A DNA stretch of 17,081 nucleotides. Origin: Clostridiales bacterium (GTDB lineage Bacteria; Bacillota; Clostridia; Oscillospirales; QAMX01). The position numbers and the translations under genes are program-made. This document shows positions 15,065 through 17,081 of this stretch, in pieces. The notes under the pieces were generated by a model, which saw only the letters and a program-made list of their open reading frames with translations, did not search any database and was not told the origin of the DNA. Where the stretch lies: the NCBI GenBank assembly GCA_003149835.1, contig QAMX01000172.1, positions 1-17,081 on the forward strand, given 5' to 3'. Numbering within the stretch: the stretch's first letter is position 1; each line of letters begins with the position of its first letter.

Positions 15065-16339
15065 ATGAACGCAGAACAACTGACAGAGCGCCTCAACCAC
15101 CCCGACCGGGAGGCGCGGCTCTCCGCGCTCCGCGCGCTTGCGGAGCTGGAAGCGGCGGGCGCGATCCCTGCCGCCGAGCGGTATACGGACGTCAACAATC
15201 ACATCCATACGTGGTATTCGTTTTCACCCTATTCGCCGACCAAGGCCGCGTGGCTTGCGCACCGCGCCGGGCTGGCGACGGCCGGCATCATGGATCACGA
15301 CAGCCTTGCGGGCGCGGCGGAATTTTTGGAAGCGGGGGAGATCCTCGGGCTCGCCGCCACCAGCGGGGTCGAGCTGCGCGTTTCCTTCCGCGATACGCCG
15401 TTTGCGCAAAAGCGCGCCAACAATCCCGACCAGACCGGAAACGCCTACATCGCGCTGCACGCCGTACCGGAGTGCGGCCGGCCGGTCGTCAACGAATACC
15501 TCAAAGGCGTTTCCGCCGCGCGCGGCCGCCGTAACCGCGCCATGCTCGACCGGATAAACGCCGTCGCCGCGCCGCTCGGGATTTCGCTGGACTATGAAGC
15601 CGACGTCCTGCCGCTGTCCAAAAGCGCCGAGGGCGGCAGCGTCACAGAGCGCCATCTGCTCTTTGCGCTCGCCAACGCCCTGATCGGCCGTTTCGGCCGC
15701 GGCGAGGCGCTGATTGAGGCGCTGGAAAAAAAGCTCGGCCTCAATATCAGCGCCAAGAACCGGACGTGGCTCGGCGAATGCGGCAACGAGGGCTATGCCT
15801 ACGACGTGCTCGGCGTTCTGAAAGGCGAGCTTGTCTCGCGGATCTATATCGACGCCGGAAAAGACGAATGCCCTGACGTGCGGACCGTCGTCGCGCTGGC
15901 GAAGCGGGCGGGCGCCGTCAGCGCCTACGCCTATTTAGGCGACGTCGGCAGCTCGGTCACCGGCGACAAACGTCCGCAGGCGTTTGAGGACGCTTACCTC
16001 GACGATTTCGTTTCATACCTCCGGCAGCTCGGCTTCAACGCCGTAACCTACATGCCGTCGCGCAATACGCCGGAGCAGCTCAAACGACTGAAAGCGCTCT
16101 GCGAGGCAAACGATCTCTTTCAGATCAGCGGCGAGGACATCAACTCGCCGCGGCAGAGTTTTGTCTGCCTCGCCGCCCGCGCGCCGGAATTTGCCAACCT
16201 GCGAGCCGCGGCCTATGCGCTGATCGGCAGCGAGCGCGCCGCGCGCTGCGACGCGGAGGAGAGCATGTTTTCAGCCCGCAGCATTGAAAAAACGCCGTCT
16301 CTGGCGGCGCGGACCGAGGCGTTCGCCGCCCGCGCGTGA
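15065..16339 (+). CDS. PHP-domain phosphoesterase
   Basis: This 424-residue protein belongs to the PHP (polymerase and histidinol phosphatase) superfamily of metal-dependent phosphoesterases. The metal site is seen in NNHIHTWYSFSPYS (H46, H48), GIMDHDSLAG (D77, H78, D79) and GVELR (E103), with further acidic and His residues later. Length exceeds a bare PHP domain, as in family members with an extra C-terminal part. There is no signal peptide. ATG 15065 is chosen because MNAEQLTERLNHPDREARLSALR reads like related starts. A TTG at 14996 with GGGAG in front is a closer start but would add 23 residues of poor quality. Placed between sugar-phosphate enzymes and a sugar kinase, it may dephosphorylate an intermediate or a toxic side product. 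The substrate is unknown. Confidence 0.82.
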   Translation: MNAEQLTERLNHPDREARLSALRALAELEAAGAIPAAERYTDVNNHIHTWYSFSPYSPTKAAWLAHRAGLATAGIMDHDSLAGAAEFLEAGEILGLAATSGVELRVSFRDTPFAQKRANNPDQTGNAYIALHAVPECGRPVVNEYLKGVSAARGRRNRAMLDRINAVAAPLGISLDYEADVLPLSKSAEGGSVTERHLLFALANALIGRFGRGEALIEALEKKLGLNISAKNRTWLGECGNEGYAYDVLGVLKGELVSRIYIDAGKDECPDVRTVVALAKRAGAVSAYAYLGDVGSSVTGDKRPQAFEDAYLDDFVSYLRQLGFNAVTYMPSRNTPEQLKRLKALCEANDLFQISGEDINSPRQSFVCLAARAPEFANLRAAAYALIGSERAARCDAEESMFSARSIEKTPSLAARTEAFAARA

Positions 16340-16347
16340 TGCGGGGG

Positions 16348-16394
16348 AAAGCCGAAACCCATATACGGCGCCTGCCGGAAGAGACGGCTTTATA
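16348..16394 (+). terminator. hairpin after PHP gene, weak terminator or processing stem
   Basis: AAAGCCG (16348-16354) pairs with CGGCTTT (16385-16391), enclosing a smaller CGGC-GCCT-GCCG hairpin. The run after the stem is only TTTAT, so strong termination is unlikely. It lies in the 209-base gap before the kinase, where it may lower read-through. I saw no clear promoter in the rest of that gap. Confidence 0.3.
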
Positions 16395-16548
16395 GGAAAA
16401 GGATTCGATTCTGCGATAACCGGATGGTTTCTCACGCGCGTTTCGATGCGGACAGCTCGGATGTTTTGCCCATGCAAGGCCGCAACTTTCAAAAGAAACC
16501 AGCCGATAGTTCATAACGATCAACCCCAAAAAGAAAGGCGGTCAACAG

Positions 16549-17081
16549 ATGAACAAACGCTTTTTGACGTTCGACTTCGGCGCGTCGAGCGGGCGCGGTA
16601 TTCTTGCCGACTATGACGGACAGCGGCTTTCCGTCCGCGAGATCCACCGCTTTGTCAACGAGCCGGTCAACGCCTTCGGCCACTATTACTGGGATCTGCT
16701 GCGCCTGTTTTCCGAGATGAAGACAGGTCTTCTGAAACTGCGGCGGGAGGGGATAACGGACATCGCCTCCATGGGCGTCGACACGTGGGGCGTGGATTTT
16801 GCCCTGCTCGACGCCTATGACAAGCCGCTCGGCAACCCGCTTTACTACCGGGACAGCTTTACCGACGGGGAGATGGAGGCCGTCTATTCGCTCATCCCCA
16901 AGCGGGAGCTGTACGAGCGCACCGGCATCCAGTTTATGAAGTTCAACACCATTTTCCAGTTGAGCGCGCTCCGGCGGCGCTATCCGGCCATGCTGGACGC
17001 GGCGAAAACGATGCTGCTGATGCCCGATCTGCTGAACTTTATGCTGACGGGTGTGAAATCGGCCGAATACTCCATGGCCTC
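16549..17081 (+). CDS. rhaB: rhamnulokinase-like FGGY kinase (partial, 3' end cut)
   Basis: This frame stays open to the window edge, giving 177 residues plus two bases of a protein normally near 480-490. It has the RhaB hallmarks: FDFGASSGR (8-16, ATP-binding phosphate loop), REIHRF (30-35), YYWDLLRLF (46-54), MGVDTWGVDFALLD (75-88), YRDS (100-103), GIQFMKFNTIFQLSAL (126-141) and LLMPDLLNFMLTG (156-168). These align well with E. coli L-rhamnulokinase as I remember it. RhaB enzymes phosphorylate L-rhamnulose, and less well other ketoses, at O1. ATG 16549 follows AAAGGCGG by about seven bases. The gene lies 209 bases after the PHP gene, so it may belong to the same operon or start a second unit. 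L-fuculokinase or another ketose kinase role is possible. Confidence 0.88.
   Translation, partial: MNKRFLTFDFGASSGRGILADYDGQRLSVREIHRFVNEPVNAFGHYYWDLLRLFSEMKTGLLKLRREGITDIASMGVDTWGVDFALLDAYDKPLGNPLYYRDSFTDGEMEAVYSLIPKRELYERTGIQFMKFNTIFQLSALRRRYPAMLDAAKTMLLMPDLLNFMLTGVKSAEYSMA

Noticed and set aside
1..17081. Search by eye for CRISPR arrays, tRNA genes and insertion-sequence ends
   Set aside because: No regularly spaced repeats, cloverleaf-like segments or transposase motifs were seen.

Overview
The window is GC-rich (roughly 60% or more by eye), with Shine-Dalgarno sites of the AGGAGG or AAGGAG type and sigma-A-like promoters. It holds sugar-catabolism genes only, with no mobile element. This fits an anaerobic, carbohydrate-using, high-GC Clostridia-type Firmicute such as an Oscillospirales or Christensenellales gut lineage. 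That placement is inferred from gene content and style; no rRNA or other marker gene is present.

Layout. (1) 1-837 (+): the tail of an unseen upstream unit ending in a hairpin, then one small unrecognised gene closed by a near-perfect bidirectional terminator. (2) 930-6051 (-): a uroporphyrinogen-decarboxylase-like protein of the MtaA/CmuA type, a GH38 alpha-mannosidase and a ROK sugar kinase. ROK and mannosidase share a promoter at about 6190-6216 and form an operon. The decarboxylase-like gene lies beyond a 389-base gap containing a terminator-like hairpin. (3) 6052-6456: a divergent control region with two facing promoters, a short direct repeat between their -35 boxes, and on the right a leader of about 160 nt ending in an attenuator-like hairpin. 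(4) 6457-17081 (+): a long co-directional set comprising E2, E3 and a fused E1alpha-E1beta of a 2-oxoacid dehydrogenase complex, an L-sorbose-1-phosphate-reductase-like dehydrogenase (SorE family), a class II aldolase fused to a short-chain dehydrogenase, a PHP-domain phosphoesterase, and a rhamnulokinase-like FGGY kinase cut by the window end.

How it may work. The left operon fits cytoplasmic trimming of alpha-mannosides followed by hexose phosphorylation. The right set fits catabolism of a ketose or 6-deoxyketose. The RhaB-like kinase would make a ketose-1-phosphate. The aldolase domain could cleave it, or SorE plus the SrlD-like dehydrogenase could isomerise it by reduction and re-oxidation. 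The 2-oxoacid dehydrogenase complex would oxidise a 2-oxoacid product to an acyl-CoA with release of NADH. The substrate cannot be fixed from sequence alone. The most notable points are the coupling of a complete, unusually ordered and fused dehydrogenase complex to these sugar-phosphate enzymes, and the attenuator-like leader in front of it. No transporter, regulator, lipoate ligase, tRNA, CRISPR or insertion sequence was seen.
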